Positions 53,125 to 61,910 of a stretch of DNA of 64,000 nt are shown one piece after another. This DNA comes from JAJFUE01 sp039683515. GTDB taxonomy: Bacteria > Sumerlaeota > Sumerlaeia > MVZB01. The position numbers and the translations under genes are program-made. Location: contig JBDKRG010000010.1 of NCBI GenBank assembly GCA_039683515.1, positions 124,001 through 188,000 on the forward strand. The letters are read 5' to 3'. The notes beneath the pieces are model-generated. The model was not told the DNA's origin. It saw nothing but the letters and a program-made list of their open reading frames with translations, and made no database searches. The number at the start of each line of letters is the position of its first letter. Position 1 is the first letter of the stretch.

Positions 53125-54318
53125 ATGGATTACCAGAAGAAGACCATCGAGCAGATCGAGGTGGGCGGCAAGCGCGTTTTTGTCCGCGCCGATTTCAACG
53201 TGCCGCTCGAAAACGGCAAGATTATGAACGACCGCCGCATCCGCGCCTCCCTGCCGACGATCAAATATTTGCTGGATCAGGGCGCAAGCGTTGTCGTGTC
53301 GTCGCACCTTGGGCGCCCCAAGGGGAAGGTCAAGCCGGAACTAAGCCTCAAGCCGGTCGCCGAGCGCCTCGGCGAACTTCTCGGCAAGCCGGTCCAGTTC
53401 GCCCCGGACTGCATCGGGGCGGAGGTCGAGGCCATGGCCAAGGCCCTCAAGCCGGGCGAGATCCTGTGCCTCGAAAACCTGCGCTTCCACGAAGAGGAAG
53501 AGAAGAACGACCCTGAATTCACGAAGAAGCTCGCCGCGCTCGCCGACCTTTACGTCAGCGACGCGTTCGGCACGGTTCACCGCGCGCACGCCTCGACCGA
53601 GGGGATCGCGCACTACCTGCGGCCGGCCGTCGCCGGCTTCCTGATCGCGAAGGAACTCCAGTACCTGGGCGGCGCCATGGCCAACCCCAAGCGGCCGCTG
53701 GTCGCGATCCTCGGCGGCGCCAAGGTCGGCAGCAAGATCGGCGTGATCAACAAGCTGATGGAAATCTGCGACACGCTGATCATCGGCGGCGGCATGTCGT
53801 ACACGTTCTTCAAGGCCAAGGGCTACTCGATCGGCGACAGCCTGTTCGACGCCGACAGCTTCGAGGTCGCCAAGGGGATCCTCAAGGCGGCCGAGGAAAA
53901 AGGGATCAAGCTGTTCCTGCCGTTGGACGTCGTCGTCGCGCAGAAGGTCGAGGCCGGCTCGCCGACGCAAATCGTCCCGGTCACGGCGATCCCCGACGGC
54001 TGGTCGGGCGTCGACATCGGCCCCAGGACGGTCGCCGAGATCACGCGGCTGACCAAGGGCGCCGGCACGATCGTCTGGAACGGCCCGGTCGGCGTGTTCG
54101 AGATCGAGGAGTTCGCCAAGGGAACGATGGCGATCGCCGAGGCGCTCACGCACAGCGGCGCGATCACGATCCTAGGCGGCGGCGAAACCGCGGCCGCGGC
54201 CGAGGAATTCGGGCTCGACACCAAGATGAGCCACGTCTCGACCGGCGGCGGCGCCTCCCTCGAATTTCTTGAGGGCCGGGTGCTTCCGGGTATTGCAACG
54301 CTGGACGATGCGCGGTAG
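53125..54318 (+). CDS. pgk: Phosphoglycerate kinase
   Basis: 397 residues, family length. Interconverts 1,3-bisphosphoglycerate + ADP and 3-phosphoglycerate + ATP in glycolysis/gluconeogenesis. Motifs: KRVFVRADFNVPLENGKI, SSHLGRPKG, CLENLRFHEEEEKNDPEF, DAFGTVHRAHASTEGI, AILGGAKVGSKIGV, IIGGGMSYTFFKAKG, TIVWNGPVGVFE and HVSTGGGASLEFLEG. The ATG has AAGGAG upstream. 80 bases precede secG on the same strand, with a short GC-rich palindrome GCGCCGGCGCCCAGGCGCCG between, so co-transcription is possible. No odd features. Confidence 0.98.
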   Translation: MDYQKKTIEQIEVGGKRVFVRADFNVPLENGKIMNDRRIRASLPTIKYLLDQGASVVVSSHLGRPKGKVKPELSLKPVAERLGELLGKPVQFAPDCIGAEVEAMAKALKPGEILCLENLRFHEEEEKNDPEFTKKLAALADLYVSDAFGTVHRAHASTEGIAHYLRPAVAGFLIAKELQYLGGAMANPKRPLVAILGGAKVGSKIGVINKLMEICDTLIIGGGMSYTFFKAKGYSIGDSLFDADSFEVAKGILKAAEEKGIKLFLPLDVVVAQKVEAGSPTQIVPVTAIPDGWSGVDIGPRTVAEITRLTKGAGTIVWNGPVGVFEIEEFAKGTMAIAEALTHSGAITILGGGETAAAAEEFGLDTKMSHVSTGGGASLEFLEGRVLPGIATLDDAR

Positions 54319-54398
54319 AATCCTGGTTTGTTTGCGCCGGCGCCCAGGCGCCGAACCGGCCGTCGGGCCGGGCTGATGACATCTGAAGGATTGATTCC

Positions 54399-54764
54399 AT
54401 GACGATTTTCCAAATGATTCTCGTGGTCTTTTACCTTATCGCCTGCGTGATCCTGATCGCGGTCATCCTGTTCCAGTCGGGCAAGGGCGGCGGGCTTTCG
54501 AGCCTCGGCGCCGCCAGCCAGGGGATCTCCGACGCGTTCGGAACCACCGGCGGCGAGCATGCGCTCAACACGATCACGAAGTGGGCCGCCGTCGGCTACA
54601 TCGTCATCGCCATCGCGATCACGTGGGTCGGCAGCTTGTCGCGGCAGGACGGCACCATCCTGGGCAATCGTCCCCCGGCCGCGCAGCAGCAGCAGCCGGC
54701 CGCCCCGGCCACCGGCGCCGGCCAGTCGGCCCCGGTCGCCCCGGCCCCGGCGCAAGGCAAGTAA
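54399..54764 (+). CDS. secG: Protein translocase subunit SecG
   Basis: 121 residues. Two transmembrane helices (about 4-23 and 61-79) flank the conserved loop LFQSGKGGGLSSLGAASQGI and FGTTGGEHALNTITKWAA, the SecG signature. The C-terminus is an Ala/Pro/Gln-rich tail. SecG assists SecYE-SecA translocation. AAGGA precedes the ATG. The order pgk-secG (often with tpiA between) is common in bacteria; tpiA is absent here. A strong terminator follows. Confidence 0.95.
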   Translation: MTIFQMILVVFYLIACVILIAVILFQSGKGGGLSSLGAASQGISDAFGTTGGEHALNTITKWAAVGYIVIAIAITWVGSLSRQDGTILGNRPPAAQQQQPAAPATGAGQSAPVAPAPAQGK

Positions 54765-54785
54765 TCGAATCCATTCACATGATTG

Positions 54786-54827
54786 TGACCCATGGGGCTC
54801 GACCGGCCCCGTGGGTCATTTCTTTTC
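54786..54827 (+). terminator. Intrinsic terminator after secG
   Basis: Stem TGACCCATGGGGC/GCCCCGTGGGTCA with loop TCGACCG, followed by TTTCTTTT. It ends the pgk-secG unit and faces the convergent nth gene. Confidence 0.92.
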
Positions 54828-54888
54828 GGGGGCCGTGACGCCGGCGAGCTGGAAGCTCTTCGCTTCGACCGGTATCCCATAGTTTATG

Positions 54889-55575
54889 TTAATCGGACGG
54901 CAGGAGCCGGCGGCCGGTCGGGCAATCCCGGTTGAGGATGCATTCGGCGCAGCGCGGGTTCCGGGCGACGCAGACCGAGCGGCCGTGCCACGTCATATGG
55001 TTGCAGAAAGAGGTCCACGTGTTCTCCGGGACGAGCCGCGCGATGTCGGTTTCGATCCGGGCGGGGTCGGCCGAGGCGGTCAGCGCCAGGCGCCCCGAGA
55101 CCCGGATCACATGCGTGTCGACGAAGATCGCGGGCAGGCCGAGGGCGTTGCCGCGGACGACGTGCGCGGTCTTTCGGCCGACGCCGGGGAGCGCGGTCAA
55201 GTCCTCGATCGACTCGGGCAGCCTGCCGCCGAAGCGCTCCACAATGGCCCGGCTGGCCGCCTGGATCGCCTTGGCCTTGTTGTGGAAAAAACCGGTCGTG
55301 CGGATGATGCGCTCGACATCGGCGACGTCGGCCCCGGCGAGCGCCCGCGGGTCGGGGTAGTGCCCAAACAGTTCGGGGGTGACGGCGTTGACGCGCGCGT
55401 CGGTGCACTGCGCGGCCAGGATCGTCGCGATCAGCAGCTCGAACGGGCTGTTGAAATTGAGCGGCATGGTCTTGCCCGCGTAATCCTTCGCGAGCAGCGC
55501 CGCGATCCGCCCCGCGCGCTTCTTGAGGTCGGCCTCGGCCTCAGGCTCAAACGCAGGCTCTTTCTTCTTGCCCAT
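54889..55575 (-). CDS. nth: Endonuclease III
   Basis: 228 residues. Bifunctional DNA glycosylase/AP lyase removing oxidised pyrimidines. Helix-hairpin-helix LPGVGRKTA with catalytic Lys135, catalytic Asp153 in FVDTHVIRV, and the [4Fe-4S] loop Cys202-x6-Cys209-x2-Cys212-x5-Cys218, all intact. Early motif FELLIATILAAQCTDARVN. The N-terminal basic/acidic extension (~20 residues) is longer than in E. coli. It stands convergent to secG and downstream of the propeller cluster on the same strand, separated from it by a hairpin and A/G-rich repeats. Confidence 0.97.
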   Translation of the reverse strand: MGKKKEPAFEPEAEADLKKRAGRIAALLAKDYAGKTMPLNFNSPFELLIATILAAQCTDARVNAVTPELFGHYPDPRALAGADVADVERIIRTTGFFHNKAKAIQAASRAIVERFGGRLPESIEDLTALPGVGRKTAHVVRGNALGLPAIFVDTHVIRVSGRLALTASADPARIETDIARLVPENTWTSFCNHMTWHGRSVCVARNPRCAECILNRDCPTGRRLLPSD

Positions 55576-55609
55576 GGTGCGGCCACCTTCCGAATCATAG
55601 ATATTCCAT

Positions 55610-55712
55610 CTTCTACCACGGAAGGGACGGAAGACACGGAAAAGTTGATTTCTGGGGACGCCGATCTCCCGATCGGCCGAATGAGAAAACGCCGGTCGGG
55701 AGATTGGCGTTC
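55610..55712. repeat. A/G-rich repeat and long imperfect hairpin between nth and the propeller cluster
   Basis: 55613-55645 holds ACCACGGAAGGGACGGAAGA with a further CACGGAAAAG unit. 55656-55677 (GACGCCGATCTCCCGATCGG region) pairs with 55691-55712 with two mismatches to form a ~22-bp stem. It may terminate the minus-strand cluster, though no U-run follows. Confidence 0.7.
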
Positions 55713-55721
55713 ACTGTGAAA

Positions 55722-56804
55722 TCACTCGGCGGCCCTCAGCCAGTCGGGCTCCTTGTTGCTGAGGCCGTCCTTCGTGAGTTGCGTGAACTGGTCGGGATTC
55801 AGGGTGTCGAGGACGCAGATGTCCCAGCCGGGCGCTTTTTCGCCCTGGCAGTAGCGGGCCCGCTTCATCCGGTTGCCGCGGACGCCGTGGCTGAACGCGA
55901 TGAACCGGGCGTCGGGCGAAAAATCGGCGTGGTAGAACTCCTCCGGGACCTCGGTGCGGATCCAGTCCGTATGCTCGCCGACTTTCGGGTATTTGCCGCT
56001 GAAGTCGACCGGGGCGCTGTCGACCCAGAACAGCTTGCTGACGTCGCAGACGGTCCACGTGACCTGCGTGCCGTCGTCGCTGAACGTCGGCCGGCACCCG
56101 AGGTAGCCCTTGCCCACTTCGCGCGACTGGTGAAGGAAATCGACGACCCGGTCGCCGCCGACCTCGATCGCGATCATGGACTGGCTGTAGCCCATCCCGC
56201 CGACGCTGCACGCGATCCACCTGCCGTCGCGCGACCAGGTCAGGTTGGCCATGCCGGTGAACTCCGCGATTGGCAGGCCGTGCTCGCGGCCGTCCATCTC
56301 GACGAGCGTGAACGTGGTCTTGCCCTCGGTCCAGCTCGTGGTCAGGCCGGATTTCAGGTCGAAGACGGCGAGGTCGCGGGTCCGGCGCATGGGGTCGGGG
56401 ACGAGGTAGGCGAGCTTCGTGCCGTCGGCGTTCCAGCACATCTGCTTGCCGTTGGCGACGATCAGGCGCCGGCCGGTCCCGTCGGCGTTCATGACTTCGA
56501 TCCGCTTGGCGGCGCCCGACGTGTTGTCGCAGCATTCAAACGCGATCAGCTTGCCGTCGGGCGAGCACTGCGGGTAGTTTTCGTCGATGCCGGGGGTGTT
56601 GGTGAGGTTCTTCTGGCCCGAGCCGTCGGCGTTGATGATCATCAGCTCCCAGCTGCCGTCGCGGAACGACTCGTAGACGATCCGGTCCTTGAGCTTCTTG
56701 AGCGGCTTGAGGGCCGCGTTGTTTTTCGGGCTGATCGGGACGGCGGCCCGGCACACCGATGCCAGCGCGAAGGCGACGGCGATCGCGACGACGGTCTTCT
56801 TCAT
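55722..56804 (-). CDS. Secreted TolB-like beta-propeller protein, copy 1
   Basis: 360 residues from ATG 56804 (GAGGG upstream); the longer frame runs into a gene relic. Signal peptide MKKTVVAIAVAFALASVCRAA. PD40/TolB-type blades follow: ELMIINADGSGQKNLTNTPG, YPQCSPDGKLIAFECCDN, MCWNADGTKLAYLVPDPMR, FSPDARFIAFSHGVRGNRMK and GWDICVLDTLNPDQFTQLT. It ends SNKEPDWLRAAE. Strongly similar throughout to copies 2 and 3, which defines a local paralogous family. Propellers of this kind bind proteins or glycans; no catalytic residues are evident. Last gene of the minus-strand cluster. Confidence 0.9.
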   Translation of the reverse strand: MKKTVVAIAVAFALASVCRAAVPISPKNNAALKPLKKLKDRIVYESFRDGSWELMIINADGSGQKNLTNTPGIDENYPQCSPDGKLIAFECCDNTSGAAKRIEVMNADGTGRRLIVANGKQMCWNADGTKLAYLVPDPMRRTRDLAVFDLKSGLTTSWTEGKTTFTLVEMDGREHGLPIAEFTGMANLTWSRDGRWIACSVGGMGYSQSMIAIEVGGDRVVDFLHQSREVGKGYLGCRPTFSDDGTQVTWTVCDVSKLFWVDSAPVDFSGKYPKVGEHTDWIRTEVPEEFYHADFSPDARFIAFSHGVRGNRMKRARYCQGEKAPGWDICVLDTLNPDQFTQLTKDGLSNKEPDWLRAAE

Positions 56805-56815
56805 GTGAGATGCCC

Positions 56816-56926
56816 TCATTTCCAGTATTGCGGCCGAACTGCGCCGATTTTTTTTCAGGTCGTTGAGTCGAGGACGCGCCCGCCACGCTTCTCCGCGTGC
56901 GCAGCACCGCCCCCCTGTATTCGTCA
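56816..56926 (-). pseudogene. Relic of the 116-residue gene between propeller copies 1 and 2
   Basis: 56816-56890 matches the 3' end of the intact gene at 58089 (TTTCCAGTATTGCGGCCGAA, then GGTCGTTGAG ... GACGCGC ... CTTCTC.GCGTGCGC). 56908-56926 matches a piece near its 5' end (CCCCCTGTATTCGTC). The intervening ~190 bases are deleted and the frame is lost. This shows that the 116-residue gene and the propeller gene were duplicated together. Confidence 0.75.
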
Positions 56927-56988
56927 TCCCGCGTGCGGGTGATGGCTGATTTTCACGGACGGATCGAATCGTTCCCCTTGTTGTGCCG

Positions 56989-58077
56989 TTAAAACGCGGA
57001 TTTCAGCCAGTCCGGTTCCTTGTTGCTCAGGCCGTCGTGGGTGATTTGGGTGTACTGATCCGGGTGTTCGGTGTCGACGATGCAGATGTCCCAGCCGGGG
57101 GCCTTGACGCCCGGGAACCCGTACGCCGGCCTCATCCGGTTGCCGCGAACGCCGTGCGTGAAGGCGATAAACCGGCCGTCGGGCGACCAGTCGGCGTGAT
57201 AAAATTCCTCCGGAACCTCGCAGCGGATCATGTGCCGGTGCTCGCCGATTTTCGGGACCGAAGCGCTCATGTCGATCGGCGCCGTGTCGATCCACATCAG
57301 CTTGTTCATGTCGGCGACCGCCCACGTCAGCATCGTGCCGTCGTCGCTGAAATTGGGCCGGCAGCCGAGGATGCCGCCCGTGGTCTCATGCGACTGGTGC
57401 AGCCAGTCATAGACTCGGTCACCGTCGACCTCGATGAGGATGATCGATTGGCTGAACCCCATCGCGGCGGCGATGCTGCACGCGATCCACCGGCCGTCGC
57501 GCGACCATGCCGGCGTGTGCAGGCTGAAAAGCTCCGAGGACGCGATCCTGGTTTCCTTTCCGTCAAGGCCGATGAGGGTGATGGTGGTTTTGCCGTCGTC
57601 CCACCGTTTTGACGTGCCGGTGCGCAGGTCGTAGATGGAAAGATCCTTGGCCCGTTTCGTTGGGTCGGGGACGCAGTAGGCGAGGCGCGTCCCGTCGGGG
57701 CTCCACGCCATCTGGCGTGCGTTGTCGATGATCCTGCGGCGGCCGGTGCCGTCGGGGTTCATGATCTCGATGCGTTTGGCGGCGCCGGTCGTGTTGTCGC
57801 AGCACTCGAACGCGATCAGCTTGCCGTCGGGCGAGCATTGCGGGTAGCTCTCGTTGATGTCGGGCGTATTGGTCAGGTTGCGCGGGTTGGAGCCGTCCGC
57901 GTCCATGATCATCAGTTCCCAGTTGCCTTTGCGATACGACTCCCAGACGATCCGGTCCTTCACCTTCCTGAGCGGCTTGAGCGCCGCATTGTTTTTGGGG
58001 CTTTCAGGAATCGCCGCCCGGCACACGGCTGAGCCAAGCGCGAAAACGACGGCGATCAAGACAACGGCCTTCTTCAT
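56989..58077 (-). CDS. Secreted TolB-like beta-propeller protein, copy 2
   Basis: 362 residues from ATG 58077, with AAGGAAT eight bases upstream; a GTG at 58092 overlapping the previous stop is less likely. Signal peptide MKKAVVLIAVVFALGSAVCRAA. Same blades as copy 1 (ELMIMDADGSNPRNLTNTPD, YPQCSPDGKLIAFECCDN, MAWSPDGTRLAYCVPDP, HADWSPDGRFIAFTHGVRGN, GWDICIVDTEHPDQYTQIT), ending SNKEPDWLKSAF. Copies 1 and 2 are closer to each other than to copy 3. It follows the 116-residue gene by eleven bases and is probably translated with it. Exported, ligand unknown. Confidence 0.92.
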   Translation of the reverse strand: MKKAVVLIAVVFALGSAVCRAAIPESPKNNAALKPLRKVKDRIVWESYRKGNWELMIMDADGSNPRNLTNTPDINESYPQCSPDGKLIAFECCDNTTGAAKRIEIMNPDGTGRRRIIDNARQMAWSPDGTRLAYCVPDPTKRAKDLSIYDLRTGTSKRWDDGKTTITLIGLDGKETRIASSELFSLHTPAWSRDGRWIACSIAAAMGFSQSIILIEVDGDRVYDWLHQSHETTGGILGCRPNFSDDGTMLTWAVADMNKLMWIDTAPIDMSASVPKIGEHRHMIRCEVPEEFYHADWSPDGRFIAFTHGVRGNRMRPAYGFPGVKAPGWDICIVDTEHPDQYTQITHDGLSNKEPDWLKSAF

Positions 58078-58088
58078 GAGTAATTCCT

Positions 58089-58439
58089 TCACTTCCAGTA
58101 TTGCGGCTGAACTTCCCCGATTTTTTTCAGGTCGTTGAGGACGCGCTGGTAATACTTCTCGGCGTGCGCCTTCGCCTCGGCCGCGTGCTTGTCGTAATCC
58201 GTGGGGATTTCGTACTGCCGCTGGATCACGAACTCGTTTCGGTTCGAGGTGTTCGACTGGCCGATCTGGGTGACCGACTCCGAGACGACCATCTTGATCT
58301 TGTCGTTCGGATAGATCTTGTAGCCGAGGAGCTCCATCCGCTTGCGCAGTTCCGGCCCCCTGTATTCGTCGATGACGAACTTCATGGTGACCAGAAGCAG
58401 GTCTTCGTCTTCCTGCGTATAGGTGATTGATGATTTCAT
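58089..58439 (-). CDS. Small protein of unknown function in the propeller cluster
   Basis: 116 residues, no signal peptide. MKSSITYTQEDEDLLLVTMK, then VIDEYRGPELRKRMELLGYK, a strand-rich middle (KIKMVVSESVTQIG) and a helical end (DKHAAEAKAHAEKYYQRVLNDLKKIGE). Not recognised. The helix before the end could be a coiled coil. Its stop lies eleven bases before the ATG of propeller copy 2. A decayed second copy sits at the same relative place before propeller copy 1, so the pair was a unit. It may be cytoplasmic and regulatory; function not inferable. Confidence 0.75.
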   Translation of the reverse strand: MKSSITYTQEDEDLLLVTMKFVIDEYRGPELRKRMELLGYKIYPNDKIKMVVSESVTQIGQSNTSNRNEFVIQRQYEIPTDYDKHAAEAKAHAEKYYQRVLNDLKKIGEVQPQYWK

Positions 58440-58466
58440 GGGTTCCTCGGAAACGTCATGATATTT

Positions 58467-58501
58467 GGGAGTCCCGGTTCCGAGTCGGGAACGGGACTCC
58501 C
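58467..58501. other. Long hairpin between glycosidase B and the 116-residue gene
   Basis: GGGAGTCCC-g-GTTCC / GGAAC-GGGACTCCC, a 14-bp stem with one bulged base and loop GAGTCG. The outer part contains GGGACTCCC, the tail of the REP-like elements at 60649 and 61911, so it may belong to that family. It could attenuate or terminate between the two genes, but there is no U-run. Confidence 0.75.
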
Positions 58502-58511
58502 GGCAGGCGTA

Positions 58512-60614
58512 TTATAAGGCGAGCCGCTTGCCTTTGCCGTCGAAAACCAGGACTTCGAACGGCTCGAGGGTGATGGTCTGCGCCTTTTTGCCCGAGAGCG
58601 AAAGGCTCTGGATGCGCTGGTCGGCGTAGGGGCTCTTCATGTTGAATTTGGCCGGGGCGCCCTTCGGCAGCTCGAACGCGCTTCGTGCGTCGACCGCGAA
58701 CTGCTGCGGCTTGTCGCTCGGGTTGCGCAGCGTGAGCGTCGCGCCTTCGGGGGTCCATGCGGCCCAGCCGTAGACTTCGGCCCGGGCGGGATCGCCGCCG
58801 ATCCAGTGCGTGTCGACGAGGACGCCGGCGTGCGCGCGCGACCACTTGGCCCCTTCGGCGATCCAGTCCCAGTCCCGGGTCTTGAGGAGCGCCGGCGCAC
58901 AATACATTTCCTGAAGCATCGTGCCGCAGCCGAAGAAGCTGCGGACCTCATCCTTGAAGTCGCCGTTGGGATCCTCGTTCATCATTGCCATCGAGTAGAT
59001 CAGGCCGCAGTTCATGATCGAACTGAGCGGGTAGAGTTCGCATTTGCGGACAATGTTCTTGTAGCTGATTGCGTCCCGATAGGTGATCCACTGCTGGCGC
59101 TTGGAGCCGGCGCCCATCCAGTTGCAGTCGGACTCGCCGCGCCAGATCGAGTCGGCGACCAGCGTCCAGAACGGAGACGCCCATGTGCCGGTCGTCAGGT
59201 TGATGAAGACGTCGTGCTTGGCGTCGCGCAGGTCCTTGAGCATCTGGACCGCGGCCTGGAAGTCGCTGCTGAACGGGCTGCCCGGCGGCGCGATGGCGTT
59301 GCGCGAGATGCCGTCGAACTTGAACATGTTGACGTCGTAGTCGCGGATCATGCCGGTCGTCACGTCGAGGAAGCGCTTGTAGTATTTGGCGCCGGAGAGC
59401 GCGAACCCGGCCTCGCCGTAGGTGAAGCCGCCGTGCTCGATGATCTCGTAGCCGGCCTTGCGCCCGGCGGCGATGCGGCGGTCGTGCTTCACATGATAGC
59501 CGCCGAACGGCGACAACCACACGCCCAGGCCGATGTTGTTCTTGCGGCAGGCGTTGTGCAGGTTCGTAAAGCCCTGCGGGAAATTGCTGTTGAATTCCCA
59601 CACGGTGTCGATGTCGTCCCAGCCGTCGTCGAACAGGTACGAGTCCATGACGACGCCGCGTTTTTCGACGAGCTCGCGGTTGAAGACCTCGATGCGCTCG
59701 AGGCATTCGGCCTCCGTGAAATTGTTGAGCCACTTTTCGGTCGGCAGCTTCGGATCGCAGCCGATGTCCCACCACGAGTTGTAGTGCAGGAACGGGCGGT
59801 AGGGGTGCGCGCGCTCGCGCTCGATGTAGTGGAGGAACGCGCGGCGCAGCTGTCCCTCGGGCGCGACGCCGATCACGGTCGTGCGCACAAAATGCTGGCC
59901 CTTGCGGATCGGCAGGCCGACGTGCAGGACCGATTGCGCGCGGCCGGCGGTGAGCGTGCCGCTCGACATCGGGTCCTCGACGCCGGCGAAAACGGTGTTG
60001 CTCACGAGCGGCGCGCCGGTGGCCGGCCCGGAGACGCGGGCGTCGGGCCAATTGGCGTCGACAAATGTAATCGTGCGGACCGGAATGTCCTGTAAATCAG
60101 GGGCGAAATCGAATTCCTGGCGAACGTAGTTGGCGCCATCGCGCAGGGTCGCGCGCCAGGTGATTTTAAGATTCGTAAAGGGCTGGACGAGGACCGCCTC
60201 AAACTGTTGGCCGGCGAATCGATCGCCGGCACGGGCGGAGTTGGGATCGGCCGAGACGGGTTTGGACGTGACGGACTGCGGCGCTGTGGCAACCGCCTTG
60301 CCCACATAATAACTGGACAACGGCAGCTTTGAGGAATCGATCACACCACCGTCCGCAAGCCGGATCTGAAATATGCTGTCACCGAGATCGATTGTCTGGC
60401 CAGTGATCTTATTGGTCAGTTTGCCCGGCATCAGAACAGGGCCGTTCAGCCGCCACGTCACTTGCAGCACTCTATTGCTCAGCGTGATTTCGTTTTTGGT
60501 TTGGGATGCCTTCGCCGCGCCAGGAGCTTTGCCGGGGAAGGCAACGGCGGCGTGGGCGGAAATACTCCCGAGCGATAGCAGGAATGCGATCAGGACACAG
60601 GCAAATCGGCGCAT
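58512..60614 (-). CDS. Secreted clan GH-D (GH36/GH27-like) glycosidase-like protein, copy B
   Basis: 700 residues. Signal peptide MRRFACVLIAFLLSLGSISAHAA. An N-terminal beta-sandwich (about 40-270, LSNRVLQVTWRLNG, GKLTNKITGQTIDLG, TLRDGANYVRQEFDF) precedes a TIM barrel. YLFDDGWDDID (Asp329-Asp330-Gly-Trp) and NMFKFDGIS (Asp434) match the substrate-binding DDGW and K-x-D nucleophile motifs of clan GH-D. Also LHYNSWWDIG, LGVWLSPFGGY, INLTTGTWASPFWTL. A small C-terminal beta domain (about 625-700, WAAWTPEGATLTLRNPSDKP) closes it. Expected to act on alpha-linked sugars in the periplasm or outside; substrate unknown. Close paralogue of copy A at the window end. Confidence 0.9.
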   Translation of the reverse strand: MRRFACVLIAFLLSLGSISAHAAVAFPGKAPGAAKASQTKNEITLSNRVLQVTWRLNGPVLMPGKLTNKITGQTIDLGDSIFQIRLADGGVIDSSKLPLSSYYVGKAVATAPQSVTSKPVSADPNSARAGDRFAGQQFEAVLVQPFTNLKITWRATLRDGANYVRQEFDFAPDLQDIPVRTITFVDANWPDARVSGPATGAPLVSNTVFAGVEDPMSSGTLTAGRAQSVLHVGLPIRKGQHFVRTTVIGVAPEGQLRRAFLHYIERERAHPYRPFLHYNSWWDIGCDPKLPTEKWLNNFTEAECLERIEVFNRELVEKRGVVMDSYLFDDGWDDIDTVWEFNSNFPQGFTNLHNACRKNNIGLGVWLSPFGGYHVKHDRRIAAGRKAGYEIIEHGGFTYGEAGFALSGAKYYKRFLDVTTGMIRDYDVNMFKFDGISRNAIAPPGSPFSSDFQAAVQMLKDLRDAKHDVFINLTTGTWASPFWTLVADSIWRGESDCNWMGAGSKRQQWITYRDAISYKNIVRKCELYPLSSIMNCGLIYSMAMMNEDPNGDFKDEVRSFFGCGTMLQEMYCAPALLKTRDWDWIAEGAKWSRAHAGVLVDTHWIGGDPARAEVYGWAAWTPEGATLTLRNPSDKPQQFAVDARSAFELPKGAPAKFNMKSPYADQRIQSLSLSGKKAQTITLEPFEVLVFDGKGKRLAL

Positions 60615-60648
60615 GACTTGATTCCTTTTGCTTCATTTAAAATTCCGC

Positions 60649-60677
60649 CTGAAGGCGGGACTCCCGAACTTTCTTCT
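60649..60677. repeat. REP-like hairpin, CCGCCT type
   Basis: TTCCGCCTGAAGGCGGGACT then CCCGAACT. The CCGCCT-GA-AGGCGG hairpin is followed by the conserved GACTCCCGAACT tail. It lies between propeller copy 3 and glycosidase B. Confidence 0.85.
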
Positions 60678-61785
60678 ACTCTTCCGACACAAGCCAATCC
60701 GGCTCCTTGTTGCTCTCGCCGTTGTTGGTGAGCTTGGTGTAAACGTCGGGGTGCTGCGTGTCGACGACGCAGATGTCCCAGCCCTTGGCGATCGAGCCGG
60801 GGACGTAGAGCGCCGCCTTCATGAAGCGCCCGCGTGGGCCGCGGCTGTAGGCGACGTAGCGGCCGTCGGGCGACCAGTCGGCGTGATACAGCTCGAGGTA
60901 ACCCGGGTCGCCGACAAGGTCGACTTTGCGCTGGAGGTCACACTTCGGGACGGCGGCTTCCATGTCGATCGGCGCCATGTCGATCCACGCGAATTTCTTC
61001 ACGTCGGCAACCGCCCACGCAACCCATTTGCCGTCGGGGCTGATGCACGGCCGGCAGCCGAGGACGTTGCCCGTCGTCTCGTTGGCCTGGTGGAGGAAAT
61101 CCACGACGCGGTCGCCGCCCACCTCGATCGCGGCGATCGTCTGGCTGATGTTCATCGTGCTCGTCATCGTGGCCAGAATCCATTTGCCGTCCTTCGACCA
61201 GGTCGGGTTAATGAGGTTCATGACGGCCGAGACGGGGTACTTGGTTTCCTTGCCGGCGAGGTCGACGAACGTAATGGTGGTCTTGCCGTCCGCCCAGCGC
61301 GTCACGGCGCCGGTCTTGACGTCGTAAAACGAGAGCGAGTTGTTCTGGGCATAGCTGCTTTTCGTGGAGCGCGGGACGGAGTAGGCGATGCGCGAGCCGT
61401 CCGGGCTCCACGCCATCTGCCGGCCATGGTCGACGATCGTGCGGCGGCCGGCGCCGTCGGCATTGATCACATCGATCCGGTAGGTGGGGGTGGTCATGCG
61501 GTCGCACGCTTCGAACGCGATCATTTTGCCGTCGGGGGAGCACTGCGGGTAGGTCTCGTCGACGCCGGGCGTGTTGGTCAGGTTCTTCGTCGTGGTGCCG
61601 TCGGCGTTCATGACCATGATCTCGAAGTTTCCGCCCTCGTATTTTTCAAACACGATTTTGTGCTTCACCTGCTTGAGCGCGGGCAGCAGCGAGTCGTTGC
61701 AGACGCTGACGGTGTGCGTGGTCTGCGCGCTCGCCGCGGAGGCGAACAGCGCCAGCATCAACATCCAGACAGAGATCGTTCTCAT
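60676..61785 (-). CDS. Secreted TolB-like beta-propeller protein, copy 3
   Basis: 369 residues from ATG 61785 (GGGGAGA upstream); the frame's extra 41 upstream codons have no homology. Signal peptide RTISVWMLMLALFASAASAQ. Blades as in the other copies: EIMVMNADGTTTKNLTNTPG, YPQCSPDGKMIAFEACDR, MAWSPDGSRIAYSVPRST, HADWSPDGRYVAYSRGPRG, GWDICVVDTQHPDVYTKLT, ending SNKEPDWLVSEE. More diverged than copies 1 and 2. It stands between the two glycosidase-like genes on the same strand, with REP-like elements on both sides. A role in glycan binding or in escorting the glycosidases is possible but not shown. Confidence 0.92.
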   Translation of the reverse strand: MRTISVWMLMLALFASAASAQTTHTVSVCNDSLLPALKQVKHKIVFEKYEGGNFEIMVMNADGTTTKNLTNTPGVDETYPQCSPDGKMIAFEACDRMTTPTYRIDVINADGAGRRTIVDHGRQMAWSPDGSRIAYSVPRSTKSSYAQNNSLSFYDVKTGAVTRWADGKTTITFVDLAGKETKYPVSAVMNLINPTWSKDGKWILATMTSTMNISQTIAAIEVGGDRVVDFLHQANETTGNVLGCRPCISPDGKWVAWAVADVKKFAWIDMAPIDMEAAVPKCDLQRKVDLVGDPGYLELYHADWSPDGRYVAYSRGPRGRFMKAALYVPGSIAKGWDICVVDTQHPDVYTKLTNNGESNKEPDWLVSEE

Positions 61786-61910
61786 CGTATTCTCCCCTGC
61801 ACGATCGATTTGGTAATTCAGGACAGCCCTTGAGCCATTCTTCAAATCCGGCGAGCGATGGCAAGGATTTCGTTGGTTTGAATTTTTCAATCGTGATTTA
61901 TTGCGCAAAG

